From an uncultured Pelagibacteraceae bacterium (lineage in GTDB: Bacteria; Pseudomonadota; Alphaproteobacteria; Pelagibacterales; Pelagibacteraceae): DNA of 64,000 nt. The stretch lies in contig CACLZS010000004.1 in the NCBI GenBank assembly GCA_902611465.1, positions 21,953 through 85,952 of the forward strand, given 5' to 3'. This document shows positions 25,533-34,055 of the stretch, in pieces. Numbering within the stretch: position 1 is the first letter of the stretch; each line of letters begins with the position of its first letter. A program made the translations under genes and the position numbers. The notes under the pieces were generated by a model. That model saw only the letters and a list, made by a program, of their open reading frames with translations. It was not told the DNA's origin and made no database searches.

Positions 25533-26522
25533 ATGCAGATTAAGACTAAATTAAAGAGTATTTTAGATAGGGATGGTTTCTTAAGAGTAAGAAATGTTCT
25601 TAACTTCAATAAAGATTTAAAACCAATTTTAAATGACATGGAATTTGTAATGGACAATTTAGTTCATAAATTTGCTCCAGAGCACATGAAAGAAAAGATT
25701 TTTAAATATAACTTCAGGAAAAAATACACATACATTTCAAAGCTAAATATTTATGATCTTGATCAATATTTTAATACTAGACTTCCAAGAGATCACGTGA
25801 AGAAAGATAGTGATTATTTTGCATCTCAATCTTTATGGAATTTAATAAATCACAAAAAAATCTTGGATGTGGTTGAAAAATTATTAGGGCCAGAAATACT
25901 TTCAAATCCAGTTCAAAATACAAGAATTAAACAACCTGAAAATAAATTACCTAAACATTCTATTCACGATGGTCTCTCAGGTAGAACGCCATGGCATCAG
26001 GATGCAGCTGTATTATCATCTTTAGGACAAAGATTAACTGATATGGTTACTGTTTGGATTCCATTTACTAAAACTACAAAAAAAAATGGATGTATGATTA
26101 CAGTAAAAGAAATTAACAAATTGGGACTATTGAATCATATATCAGGATATAGAGGTCAGGTCGAAATAAAAGATAGTAAAATACTTGATAATTACAAACC
26201 AGTTTTTCTAGAAGCTAATGTTGGCGATATTATTATTTTGCACAAACATTCCATTCATTGTTCATTGCCTAATAGATCTAATGATTTTAGAATTAGCGCT
26301 GATTTAAGATACAATAGAGCTGGAACCCCATCTGGTAGGAAACCTTTACCCAATTTTTATGTAAGAAGTAAAAATAAAAAAAATATTACTATACACAATT
26401 ATAAGCAATGGATTGCTTTGTGGGAAAAGGCAAAGAATAAATGTATTCCAAGGAAGTATGCATTTAAATATCCACTTCCAACATTTAGAAATAGTAAAAG
26501 AGATCTTGCTAGACTAGTATAA
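25533..26522 (+). CDS. Phytanoyl-CoA dioxygenase (PhyH)-family oxygenase
   Basis: A 329-residue Fe(II)/2-oxoglutarate oxygenase of the PhyH family. The N-terminal DRDGFLRVRNVLN is the usual start. The iron triad is H155-x-D157 in TPWHQDAAV and H242 in HKHSIHCSLPNRS; the 2-oxoglutarate Arg lies in FRISADLRYNR. VTVWIPFTKTTKKNGCMITV and FLEANVGDIIILHK are the standard strands. It follows another 2-oxoglutarate oxygenase by 5 bases, so one operon has two successive oxygenases. PhyH enzymes of marine bacteria act on small oxidised or osmolyte-like compounds; the substrate here is unknown. Confidence 0.88.
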   Translation: MQIKTKLKSILDRDGFLRVRNVLNFNKDLKPILNDMEFVMDNLVHKFAPEHMKEKIFKYNFRKKYTYISKLNIYDLDQYFNTRLPRDHVKKDSDYFASQSLWNLINHKKILDVVEKLLGPEILSNPVQNTRIKQPENKLPKHSIHDGLSGRTPWHQDAAVLSSLGQRLTDMVTVWIPFTKTTKKNGCMITVKEINKLGLLNHISGYRGQVEIKDSKILDNYKPVFLEANVGDIIILHKHSIHCSLPNRSNDFRISADLRYNRAGTPSGRKPLPNFYVRSKNKKNITIHNYKQWIALWEKAKNKCIPRKYAFKYPLPTFRNSKRDLARLV

Positions 26523-26538
26523 TTTCTTTTTTTAAATT

Positions 26539-27495
26539 ATGAAAAAAATTCTCATTGTCCAACCTATTCATGAAAAAGGTATGGAATTATTAAAAAGCAA
26601 TAGTGACTATAGTTACGAAGTTGTTGAAGATTTAAGTGTTGAAAATGTGAAGCAAAAAATTGTAGATGCAGACGCAGTTTCCTTAAGAACTTCGATATTA
26701 CCTGCTGAGGCAATTGAAAATGCAAAAAACCTTAAAATAATTTCAAGACATGGAGTTGGTTACGATAATATAGATTTAAATAGCTGTAAAAAAGGAAATA
26801 TCGATGTAGCAATAACTGCAACAGCAAATGCTGTAGCAGTTGCAGAACATGTTATTTTCATGCTTCTAAGTATCTCAAAAAGAAAGAGTATGTATGACCA
26901 TTCAGTCAAAAGTGGAAAATTTACTGAACGAAATAAATTACCAAAAACTATAGAAATTTGGGACAAAAACATTCTTATTGCTGGATTTGGAAGAATAGGA
27001 AAAGCGTTGATTAAAAGATGTTTAGGATTTGAAATGAATGTTTTTGTTTACGATCCATTTGTAGATTCAAAAACAATAAGCAAAATGGGTGGTAAAAAAG
27101 TTGAAGATTTATCAGAAGCTATTAAAAATATGGATGCTGTCTCACTCCATATACCTTTAACTGATCAAACTAAAAATATTATAAATTACGAACTTCTAAA
27201 AACGATGAAGAAAAACTGCATCATCATAAATGCTGCAAGAGGCGGTATTATAAATGAAAAAGATTTAGATAGGGCTTTGAAAGAAAATTTGATTTTTGGA
27301 GCAGGAATTGATGTATTTGAGGTAGAGCCTCCAGAGGCTGATAATCCTCTCTTAAAAAATGAAAAAGTTTTCCTTAGTCCTCATGCTGCAGCATTCACTG
27401 AAGAATGCATGACAAGAATGGCAAAAGAAACTATTCAAAATATTTTTGATTTTTTCGATGGTAAACTTGAAAATAGTAAAAAAGTAAAATTATAG
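26539..27495 (+). CDS. D-2-hydroxyacid (3-phosphoglycerate-like) dehydrogenase
   Basis: A 318-residue SerA-type catalytic core without the C-terminal ACT domain of true SerA. Rossmann motif AGFGRIGKALIKR, catalytic Arg in INAARGGIIN, Glu in DVFEVEPPE, and His in LSPHAAAFTEE follow the family order. The gene ends a rightward operon with the PanE-like protein and two oxygenases. Its stop TAG directly abuts the TAA of convergent iolE, giving a 6-base TTATAG coding overlap. In context, oxidation of a 2-hydroxyacid produced by the oxygenases, or reduction of a keto acid, is likelier than serine synthesis. Confidence 0.88.
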   Translation: MKKILIVQPIHEKGMELLKSNSDYSYEVVEDLSVENVKQKIVDADAVSLRTSILPAEAIENAKNLKIISRHGVGYDNIDLNSCKKGNIDVAITATANAVAVAEHVIFMLLSISKRKSMYDHSVKSGKFTERNKLPKTIEIWDKNILIAGFGRIGKALIKRCLGFEMNVFVYDPFVDSKTISKMGGKKVEDLSEAIKNMDAVSLHIPLTDQTKNIINYELLKTMKKNCIIINAARGGIINEKDLDRALKENLIFGAGIDVFEVEPPEADNPLLKNEKVFLSPHAAAFTEECMTRMAKETIQNIFDFFDGKLENSKKVKL

Positions 27496-28392
27496 ATTAT
27501 TAATTTCTAAATTTGATTTCTTTAACGTATCTGTAATATATTTGTAACCCTTAATGGCATATTCAAGTGGATTAGCTTTTTTAGGATCTTGCTCAGCCTC
27601 CACAACAAGCCAGCCCTGATAATTATTTTTTTTTAAAATATCAAATAAAGGTTTATAGTCGATACACCCATCGCCAGGTACCGTAAAAGCACCTTCTAAA
27701 AAAGCGTCCCTAAAACTCAAATCTTCAGAAAGGGCTTTTTTTAATACTTCTTCTCTAATATCTTTGCAGTGAATATGTATTATTCTCTCCTCAAATTTAT
27801 TAATTAAATTAATAGAATTTCCCTGAGCAAATAACATATGACCAGTATCTAAAGTTAATTTTACACTATCATCTGTGTTTTCTAGCAATCTAATTGTTTC
27901 TTCTTCTGTTTCTATTACTGTGCCCATATGATGGTGGTAAGCTAAAGGCATACCTTCGTCTTCAAGATATTTTGCAAGTTCAGATATTTTTGCGCAATAA
28001 TCTTTCCATTCTTGATCCGTCATCTTAGGTCTATTTGATAGTTTTTTTGTTGGATCACCCTGTATTGAACCAAAAACTTCAGCAAAAACGATACATGGAG
28101 CTTCACAATCTTTAAATAATTTAAGTTGGTCTTGAATTAAATTTTTTTCTTGTTCAACAGAATTTTTTCTAAGATTTCCGCTATACCATCCAGAACATAA
28201 TTTTAAGTTATACTTATCTAACTTTGGTAATAATTCTTTTGATGTTTTTGGGAATTTACCACCTGACTCAATACCAACATATCCAGCCTGACTTGCTTCT
28301 GACAAACATTGCTCTAAAGGAGTATCTCCGCCTAGCTCAGGCATGTCATCATTACTCCATGCAATTGGTGCTATACCTAATTTTACTGACAT
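27490..28392 (-). CDS. iolE: Myo-inosose-2 dehydratase (IolE)
   Basis: A 300-residue AP-endonuclease-like TIM-barrel enzyme. The N-terminus MSVKLGIAPIAWSNDDMPEL followed by GGDTPLEQCLSEA is the IolE signature. Metal-ligand segments AYHHHMGTVIE, TLDTGHMLFA, IHIHCKDIR and VVEAEQDP are in the expected order. IolE removes water from 2-keto-myo-inositol to give the dione that IolD hydrolyses. I chose the start at 28392, since the in-frame upstream ATG (28425) would extend into the divergent gene and add residues foreign to the family. Only 31 bases separate it from the divergent Gfo/Idh start. Confidence 0.93.
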   Translation of the reverse strand: MSVKLGIAPIAWSNDDMPELGGDTPLEQCLSEASQAGYVGIESGGKFPKTSKELLPKLDKYNLKLCSGWYSGNLRKNSVEQEKNLIQDQLKLFKDCEAPCIVFAEVFGSIQGDPTKKLSNRPKMTDQEWKDYCAKISELAKYLEDEGMPLAYHHHMGTVIETEEETIRLLENTDDSVKLTLDTGHMLFAQGNSINLINKFEERIIHIHCKDIREEVLKKALSEDLSFRDAFLEGAFTVPGDGCIDYKPLFDILKKNNYQGWLVVEAEQDPKKANPLEYAIKGYKYITDTLKKSNLEINNL

Positions 28393-28423
28393 AAATTTTT
28401 TATTTGTTAAGATATATTTAATC

Positions 28424-29569
28424 ATGAGATTAATTAAAGGAAAAAAAATTCAGCTTGGCGTAGTTGGAGGTGGTCCAAAATCTTGGATTGGTCATGTTCA
28501 TAGAATTTCATCAAGATTTGATAATCAATATGAGATAGTTGCTGGTGTTTTTTCCAGAAATTCAAAACTATCTAAAAGCTTTGGTCAAACCCTAGGTATT
28601 TTAAAAGAGAGATGCTATTCAAATTTTAGAGAAATGGCTGAAAGAGAAGTGGAAAGAAAAGATGGTATTAATGTTGTGGCAATAATGACACCTCCTTCAA
28701 GTCACCAAATTATTGCTGAAAAATTTATTGATAAAAATATTCATGTGATTTCTGATAAACCATTTGCTGGAAATATCACTCAAGCTAAGAAATTATTTAA
28801 AAAAATAAAATCAAATAAAAAAATTAAATATGCTTTGACACATAATTATTCTGCTTATCCTATAGTTAGAGAAGCAAAAGTATTGGTTGAAAAGGGTAAA
28901 ATTGGAAAAGTTGAATATATAAATGTTGAATATGTTCAGGATTGGTCAGATGGAGAAAATATCTCTCAAAAAAATGCAAAGAAAAAGTTTAAATGGAAAA
29001 TAGATAAAAATATTGTTGGGTCATCAGCAGTCCTGAATGAAATCGGATCCCATGCATATCATATGGCAATTTATATATCAGGTTTAAAAGGTGAAACTAT
29101 TTTTGCAGATATTAAACAAGTTTCAAATAAAGTTAAAATGGACAACAATGCTCAAGTAATGATTAATTTTAATAATGGTGCTAAAGGAATGTTTTGGACT
29201 AGTGTGATGGCTAGAGGTGGTGTTTACGGATTAAGAATAAGAATATTTGGAACAAAAGGAAGTTTGGAATGGGTTCAAAACGATCCAAACTATTTAAAAC
29301 TTAATCCATCTAATGGTGCTGTTAAATTTATTGAAAGAGGTTTTTTTAATGCTGAATTATCTAAAAAATTTTCTAGATTAAAATTTGGACATCCTGAAGG
29401 ATATTTGGATGCATTTGCAAATATTTATCGTGAATTTGCAGATTCTTTGAAAAATAATGCAAAAAAAAGGTATTTTTATCCAAATGAGGATGAGGGACTT
29501 GAAACTGCAAAATTTATTGAAGCATGCAAAGTTTCAAACAGAAAAAAAAGATGGGTAAGAATAAAATAA
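28424..29569 (+). CDS. Gfo/Idh/MocA-family oxidoreductase
   Basis: A 381-residue dehydrogenase from the start MRLIKGKKIQLGVVGGG; an in-frame start 81 bases upstream overlaps iolE and is rejected. Rossmann motif GVVGGGPKSWIGHVHR, the EKP-equivalent reads SDKPFAGN, and the C-terminal domain has LNEIGSHAYHMAIYISG and IFGTKGSLEW. This is the long variant seen in inositol-type clusters beside iolE and iolG. It overlaps iolG by 19 bases. A role in oxidising scyllo- or chiro-inositol, or a keto-inositol, is inference. Confidence 0.88.
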   Translation: MRLIKGKKIQLGVVGGGPKSWIGHVHRISSRFDNQYEIVAGVFSRNSKLSKSFGQTLGILKERCYSNFREMAEREVERKDGINVVAIMTPPSSHQIIAEKFIDKNIHVISDKPFAGNITQAKKLFKKIKSNKKIKYALTHNYSAYPIVREAKVLVEKGKIGKVEYINVEYVQDWSDGENISQKNAKKKFKWKIDKNIVGSSAVLNEIGSHAYHMAIYISGLKGETIFADIKQVSNKVKMDNNAQVMINFNNGAKGMFWTSVMARGGVYGLRIRIFGTKGSLEWVQNDPNYLKLNPSNGAVKFIERGFFNAELSKKFSRLKFGHPEGYLDAFANIYREFADSLKNNAKKRYFYPNEDEGLETAKFIEACKVSNRKKRWVRIK

Positions 29570-30567
29570 AAACTGCTCTGTTTGGCCTTGGTAGAATTGG
29601 CCAGATGCATGCTAATAATTTACAAAAAAATAGTGAATTTGAATTGAAATATGTTTTTGATTTAAATAAAAATTTATTAAACAAAATTTCAAAAAGATTT
29701 AATGCTATTTCATTAAATAATCCAAATATTGCTTTTAAAGATAATGAAATTAAATGTATTTTTATAGCTTCATCTACCTCTACACATTTAAAATTTATTG
29801 AAAAGGGTGCTAAGTATAAAAAAGTAGTCTTTTGTGAAAAACCACTAGATTTAAATTTAAAAAAAATTAATTCATCTCTAAAGAAAATTAAAAAACTTAA
29901 TCCTAAAGTTCAAATAGGCTTTAATAGAAGATACGATCCTGGACATAATTTACTTAAAAAGAATTTATTGAAAAATAAAATAGGTAAACTAGAAAAAATT
30001 ATTATAACTAGCAGGGACCCTGCTCCTCCTTCATTATCTTATTTAAAAGATTCTGGGGGTATTTTTAAAGATATGATGATACATGATTTTGATTTGGCAA
30101 GATACTATTTGGGTTCAGATGAATTTATATCAGTATTTGCTACTGGAAGTAACATATCAGACCAAAGATTTAATAAGATAAATGACTATGAACTTGCAAC
30201 TTCAGTGCTTAAGTCGAAAAAAGGAGTGCAATGTATTATAACTAATTCGAGACATTGTAGTTTTGGTTATGACCAAAGAGTTGAGCTTTTTGGAACAAAA
30301 GGAATGATGATATCAGATAATAAAAGAGATACTGAAACTAATCTCTTTTTAAAAAATTCAACAAATAATAAATCCCCTCTCCTCCATTTTTTTATAGAGA
30401 GATATGCGGAAGCTTTTAGGTTGCAACTATCTGACCTTGCAAACTTCTGCAAAAAAAATATTAAACCTAGAGCTGGTTTCGAAGATGGAAGAAAGTCTAT
30501 AATGTTAGCAGAAGCTGCACAAAAATCAGTTAAGTCAAAAAAATTTGAACAATTAAAAATAAATTAG
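29551..30567 (+). CDS. iolG: Inositol 2-dehydrogenase (IolG)
   Basis: A 338-residue Gfo/Idh enzyme from the start MGKNKIKTALFGLGRIG. The EKP motif is VFCEKPLDLN; the substrate-site block RDPAPPSLSYLKDSGG then IFKDMMIHDFDLARYYLG (with the catalytic Asp/His) is typical of myo-inositol 2-dehydrogenases, as is GFNRRYDPGH. It oxidises myo-inositol to 2-keto-myo-inositol, the substrate of IolE next door. Its stop is 7 bases from that of the convergent EamA gene. The start at 29551 was preferred over 29524 because the extra nine residues are not family-like and deepen the overlap. Confidence 0.9.
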   Translation: MGKNKIKTALFGLGRIGQMHANNLQKNSEFELKYVFDLNKNLLNKISKRFNAISLNNPNIAFKDNEIKCIFIASSTSTHLKFIEKGAKYKKVVFCEKPLDLNLKKINSSLKKIKKLNPKVQIGFNRRYDPGHNLLKKNLLKNKIGKLEKIIITSRDPAPPSLSYLKDSGGIFKDMMIHDFDLARYYLGSDEFISVFATGSNISDQRFNKINDYELATSVLKSKKGVQCIITNSRHCSFGYDQRVELFGTKGMMISDNKRDTETNLFLKNSTNNKSPLLHFFIERYAEAFRLQLSDLANFCKKNIKPRAGFEDGRKSIMLAEAAQKSVKSKKFEQLKIN

Positions 30568-30574
30568 AAATTTT

Positions 30575-31468
30575 TTATATACTTTGTATTTTTTTGTCTC
30601 CTGCTTTTTTTACAAAATAAATTCCTAAGACAACAGCACATAAAGCAATTAAAATTTTAGGTGTTACTAATTCGTTTAGAAAAATAAATCCTAAAATAAC
30701 ACCAAAAATCGGTATTAAATAAGCGACCTGACTTTGGAAAACTAAGCCATTTTTCTTTAAAATCATAAATCTTAATAACCAAGCTATTCCAGTTGGAAAA
30801 ATACCAAGATAAATTAAAGATAATGTGGACTCTAATGATGGGTTTAAATTCCAAGGTTGCTCAATCATTAGTGATATTGGACAAACAACTATAGCACCCC
30901 AAATAAGAATTGATGCAGTTACATTTTCATTTTTCTTATTACTAATTTTTAATGTTAATATTCCTCCAATAACATAAAAAGTAGATCCCAATAGTATCAT
31001 AAGAGCCGAAAATAAATTTTCATTATTTATAAGTAAATTTTCTGAAAATAAATAAACAATTCCTGAAAAGCCTAATACTATTCCAAATATTTTTATTATG
31101 TTTATTTTCTCTCCATCTGCAAAAAAATGTGCGAGTATTGTTGCACTTATAGGTGTGGTCGACATTAAAATTGCTGCTAAGTTACTTTGAACTTTTTGAA
31201 CCCCGTATGCTATTAGAAAAAAAGGTATAACTAAATTAATGATACCAATTGCTGCAAACCATTTCCAATCTTTAGAAAATGCTTCAATTTTTATTTTTTT
31301 GAAATAACAAAGTAACAATAGTGGTATCATCCCAAAGAAAATTCTTAAAAAAGCTATTGTTATTGGTCCATAAGAATATGTTGCGATTTTAATATTAAAA
31401 AAAGCTGAAGCCCAAAGTAAGGCCAAAAAAGTAAGAATAAAATAATCAGTAGCGTTTGGAGATTTCAT
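30575..31468 (-). CDS. EamA/DMT-family transporter
   Basis: A 297-residue inner-membrane protein with about ten hydrophobic segments in two EamA repeats; typical elements are FLALLWASAFFNIKIA, LRIFFGMIPLLLL and ATILAHFFADGE with VLGFSGI. The family exports amino acids and other metabolites, by the drug/metabolite transporter mechanism. It overlaps the upstream YbaK-type gene by 4 bases (ATGA), so the two are coexpressed. The substrate is unknown. Confidence 0.9.
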   Translation of the reverse strand: MKSPNATDYFILTFLALLWASAFFNIKIATYSYGPITIAFLRIFFGMIPLLLLCYFKKIKIEAFSKDWKWFAAIGIINLVIPFFLIAYGVQKVQSNLAAILMSTTPISATILAHFFADGEKINIIKIFGIVLGFSGIVYLFSENLLINNENLFSALMILLGSTFYVIGGILTLKISNKKNENVTASILIWGAIVVCPISLMIEQPWNLNPSLESTLSLIYLGIFPTGIAWLLRFMILKKNGLVFQSQVAYLIPIFGVILGFIFLNELVTPKILIALCAVVLGIYFVKKAGDKKIQSI

Positions 31469-31944
31469 TCAATTAAATCCTCTATTGATCCATTAGTTAT
31501 TTTAATAAGATCATTAAAATTTATTTTAAAAATACAGTTTGGATGTCCTGCTGCCGCATATAAATTCTTAAATCTATTTAAAGAACTATCAACTAATATC
31601 TGTAAGCTATTTATGTGTCCTATTGGGGAAACTCCTCCTATCGTATATCCAGTTTGCTCTTTCACATCATCAGGTGATGCCATGCTTAAATCTTTACTAT
31701 TAAAAAACTTTTTTAGTTTGTTTAACGAACATCTTTTGTCTCCAGAGACTAAACATAAAAAAAAATTATCACCATTTTTAAAAAGTAAGCTTTTTACAAT
31801 TGCCCCTACTTCGCAATTTAAAGATTTCGCTGCATCTACTGCTGTTCTTGCTGTATTTTCTAATTCTGTGACTGACAAAGTCTCATCGAATTCTTTTAAT
31901 GCTTTTTCAGCTCTTTTAACTGGCTCTTTATTTAATAAACTCAT
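31465..31944 (-). CDS. YbaK/aminoacyl-tRNA deacylase-family protein
   Basis: A 159-residue stand-alone editing domain (YbaK/ProX fold) that hydrolyses mischarged tRNAs. AAKSLNCEVGAIVKSLLFK with the conserved Lys, SGDKRCSLNKLKKFF, MASPDDVKEQTGYTIGGVSP and AAGHPNCIFKI match the family. Length fits single-domain members. It is coupled to the EamA exporter gene and divergent from glnA with 141 bases between starts, which includes a short hairpin near glnA. Confidence 0.9.
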   Translation of the reverse strand: MSLLNKEPVKRAEKALKEFDETLSVTELENTARTAVDAAKSLNCEVGAIVKSLLFKNGDNFFLCLVSGDKRCSLNKLKKFFNSKDLSMASPDDVKEQTGYTIGGVSPIGHINSLQILVDSSLNRFKNLYAAAGHPNCIFKINFNDLIKITNGSIEDLIE

Positions 31945-32042
31945 TATTGCAACTTAGGATTGATTGAAAATTCTAATTTTTTAAGGTTAATATACATGTA
32001 AAAAAAGCATAAGTGATATCTATTTAATAGGCATTATTTATC

Positions 32043-32063
32043 TTTTCTTAACTGATAAGAAAA
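32043..32063 (+). promoter_or_regulatory. Hairpin in the glnA leader
   Basis: Perfect 8-base arms TTTTCTTA (32043-32050) and TAAGAAAA (32056-32063) with a 5-base loop sit 12 bases before the glnA ribosome site (TAGGAG near 32075) and 22 bases before its start codon. It could be a DNA operator or a leader stem-loop. I see neither an NtrC-like dyad nor a recognisable glutamine riboswitch in the 141-base gap. Chance is possible given the base composition. Confidence 0.4.
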
Positions 32064-32085
32064 TTAAAAAATTATAGGAGATAAT

Positions 32086-33492
32086 ATGAGCGCTAAGGAC
32101 GTACTAAAATTAATGAAGTCTAAGAACATTGAGTTTGTGGATCTTAGATTTACGGACCCAAGGGGTAAACTTCAACATTTAACAATGGATACAACTATCG
32201 TAGATGAAGGAATGCTAAATGATGGTGTATTTTTTGATGGATCGTCAATTGCAGGATGGAAAGCAATTAATGAATCTGACATGATATTAAAGCCTGATTT
32301 AAGTAGAAAAGTAATAGATCCTTATACATCTCATAATACTTTAATTTTATTTTGCGATATTTTAGATGCAGTTAAGAGAGACCCATATGAAAGAGATCCA
32401 CGAGGAATTGCAAAAAAAGCTGAAGCATATTTAAAAAAAACTGGAATCGGAGATACAGCTTATTTTGGTCCAGAGCCCGAGTTTTTTGTTTTTGATGACG
32501 TAAGAATTAAAAACGACATGAATGAAACAAGTTTTTCAATTGACAGTTCAGAAGGTCCATATAATTCTGGAAAATCTTATGATAATGGAAACATGGGTCA
32601 TAGACCTGGAGTAAAAGGAGGATATTTTCCTGTACCACCAGTAGATAGCGCTCAAGATATGAGAGGTGAATATCTTAAAGGACTTAGAGATGTTGGAATT
32701 ACCGTAGAGAAGCATCACCATGAGGTTGCTCCTAGTCAGCATGAACTTGGAATGTTATTTGGAACTTTAGTTGATCAAGCAGATAATGTTCAATTATACA
32801 AATACGTAGTTCAAATGGTTTCTCACTCTTTTGGAAAAACTGCAACTTTTATGCCTAAGCCAGTTAAAGGAGATAATGGTTCTGGAATGCATACTCACCA
32901 ATCAATTTGGAAAGGAAAAACTCCAGTATTTTCTGGAAACAAATATGCTGGATTATCACAAACTGCTCTTTACTATATTGGTGGAGTATTAAAGCATGCA
33001 AAAGCGATTAATGCATTTGCTAATGCTACTACAAATAGTTACAAAAGATTAATACCAGGATTTGAGGCTCCTGTTTTACTAGCGTACTCTGCAAGAAATA
33101 GATCAGCTTCATGTAGAATTCCAATCACATTAAGTAAAAAAGGCGCAAGATGCGAAATCAGATTCCCAGATGCATCTGGAAATCCATATTTAACATTTGC
33201 CTCTATGCTTATGGCTGGAATTGATGGAATAAAAAATAAAATTGATCCAGGTAAATCGTTCGACAAAGACCTTTATGCTTTATCAGAAAAACAAGTTAAG
33301 AAAGTACCAACTGTTTGTGGTTCTTTGAGAGAAGCAATGGAAGCTTTAGATAAAGATAGAAGTTTCTTAACTCAAGGTAATGTATTTACTGATGATCAAA
33401 TAGATGCGTACATTGAACTTAAATATGAAGAAATTCATAATTTTGAACATACGCCGCACCCTATTGAATTCGATATGTATTATAGCTGTTAA
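32086..33492 (+). CDS. glnA: Glutamine synthetase type I
   Basis: A 468-residue GSI enzyme that makes glutamine from glutamate, ammonia and ATP. VDLRFTDPRGKLQHL at the N-terminus, DGSSIAGW, GPEPEFFVFD, the metal/Glu block HHEVAPSQHELG, GDNGSGMHTHQSIWK and RNRSASCRIP are all present. The adenylylation-site region reads KDLYALSEKQVKKVP, keeping the Tyr. A strong ribosome site (TAGGAG) precedes the start. It stands alone: glnB, its usual partner, is not in the window. Confidence 0.97.
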   Translation: MSAKDVLKLMKSKNIEFVDLRFTDPRGKLQHLTMDTTIVDEGMLNDGVFFDGSSIAGWKAINESDMILKPDLSRKVIDPYTSHNTLILFCDILDAVKRDPYERDPRGIAKKAEAYLKKTGIGDTAYFGPEPEFFVFDDVRIKNDMNETSFSIDSSEGPYNSGKSYDNGNMGHRPGVKGGYFPVPPVDSAQDMRGEYLKGLRDVGITVEKHHHEVAPSQHELGMLFGTLVDQADNVQLYKYVVQMVSHSFGKTATFMPKPVKGDNGSGMHTHQSIWKGKTPVFSGNKYAGLSQTALYYIGGVLKHAKAINAFANATTNSYKRLIPGFEAPVLLAYSARNRSASCRIPITLSKKGARCEIRFPDASGNPYLTFASMLMAGIDGIKNKIDPGKSFDKDLYALSEKQVKKVPTVCGSLREAMEALDKDRSFLTQGNVFTDDQIDAYIELKYEEIHNFEHTPHPIEFDMYYSC

Positions 33493-33504
33493 AAGACTTA
33501 ATTT

Positions 33505-33541
33505 TATGGGGTTACCTGTAGTAATAGCAGGTATTCCCATA
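33505..33541 (+). terminator. Imperfect hairpin after glnA, followed by a 14-base palindrome
   Basis: TATGGGGTTACCTG and CAGGTATTCCCATA pair along 14 bases with one G-U pair and one mismatch, 13 bases after the glnA stop. No U-run follows on the plus strand, so it is not a standard intrinsic terminator. It is immediately followed by ATTAGAATTCTAAT (33540-33553), a perfect palindrome. These may end or protect the glnA mRNA, or act as leader structure of the small ORF at 33582. The rest of the 227-base interval is that ORF. Confidence 0.5.
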
Positions 33542-33581
33542 TTAGAATTCTAATTTCATTCAATTTTGTTATGAAAAGGTT

Positions 33582-33719
33582 ATGACAAAGTTCATATCAA
33601 ATTTGAAGAATATTATTGGTTTTAAAAAACCTGAAAATAGGAGACCTAAGAGAAGAAAAAATAAGACTTATTCTATGAACAAGAGAGGACAATATTGGTT
33701 TATTTCCTATTACCAATAA
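33582..33719 (+). CDS. Small basic protein, 45 residues, unrecognised
   Basis: A short frame downstream of glnA encodes MTKFISNLKNIIGFKKPENR and ends KRGQYWFISYYQ. It is strongly basic (Lys/Arg about one third) with an aromatic C-terminus. An AAAAGG stretch sits 5-10 bases upstream of the ATG. Its TAA abuts the TAA of the convergent iscA-type gene (TAATTA), exactly the pattern of accepted convergent pairs in this window, which favours a real gene. It resembles no family I know; nucleic-acid or membrane contact is a guess from its charge. Confidence 0.5.
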   Translation: MTKFISNLKNIIGFKKPENRRPKRRKNKTYSMNKRGQYWFISYYQ

Positions 33720-34055
33720 TTAAACTTTAAAAGACTCTCCACAACCGCATCTTTCAGTCTCATTAGGATTATTAAAGACGAATTGAGAGGAAAATTGCTC
33801 TTTTTTATAATCCATTTCAGTTCCAAATAGATACATAACAGCTGCTGGATCAATGAATACTTTTACTCCTTTATCCTCAATAACTTCATCATTAGGATTT
33901 ATTTCCTTTGTATATTCCATAATATAAGACATTCCTGCGCATCCACCTGATTTTACTCCAACTCTAACACCAATAGAGTCATTATCAGCAGAAGACATAA
34001 TTTCTTTTATCCTATCTGCTGCTTGATCACTTAATGATATAACTTGTTTCGTCAT
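33720..34055 (-). CDS. A-type iron-sulfur carrier (IscA/SufA/ErpA family)
   Basis: A 111-residue HesB-fold protein that carries iron-sulfur clusters to apo-enzymes. The three conserved cysteines are present: VKSGGCAGMSY and the CxC pair in ERCGCGESFKV at the C-terminus. It overlaps the DUF59 gene by 4 bases (ATGA) and is the last gene of the suf operon, so SufA is the contextual name; sequence alone cannot separate SufA from ErpA. Confidence 0.93.
   Translation of the reverse strand: MTKQVISLSDQAADRIKEIMSSADNDSIGVRVGVKSGGCAGMSYIMEYTKEINPNDEVIEDKGVKVFIDPAAVMYLFGTEMDYKKEQFSSQFVFNNPNETERCGCGESFKV

Noticed and set aside
28343..28423. Longer start of the Gfo/Idh gene at 28343
   Set aside because: The extra 27 residues precede the Rossmann motif by too much and lie antisense inside iolE.
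31945..32085. A possible glutamine riboswitch (glnA or downstream-peptide motif) before glnA
   Set aside because: I could not find the conserved core of either motif; only a short hairpin is present.
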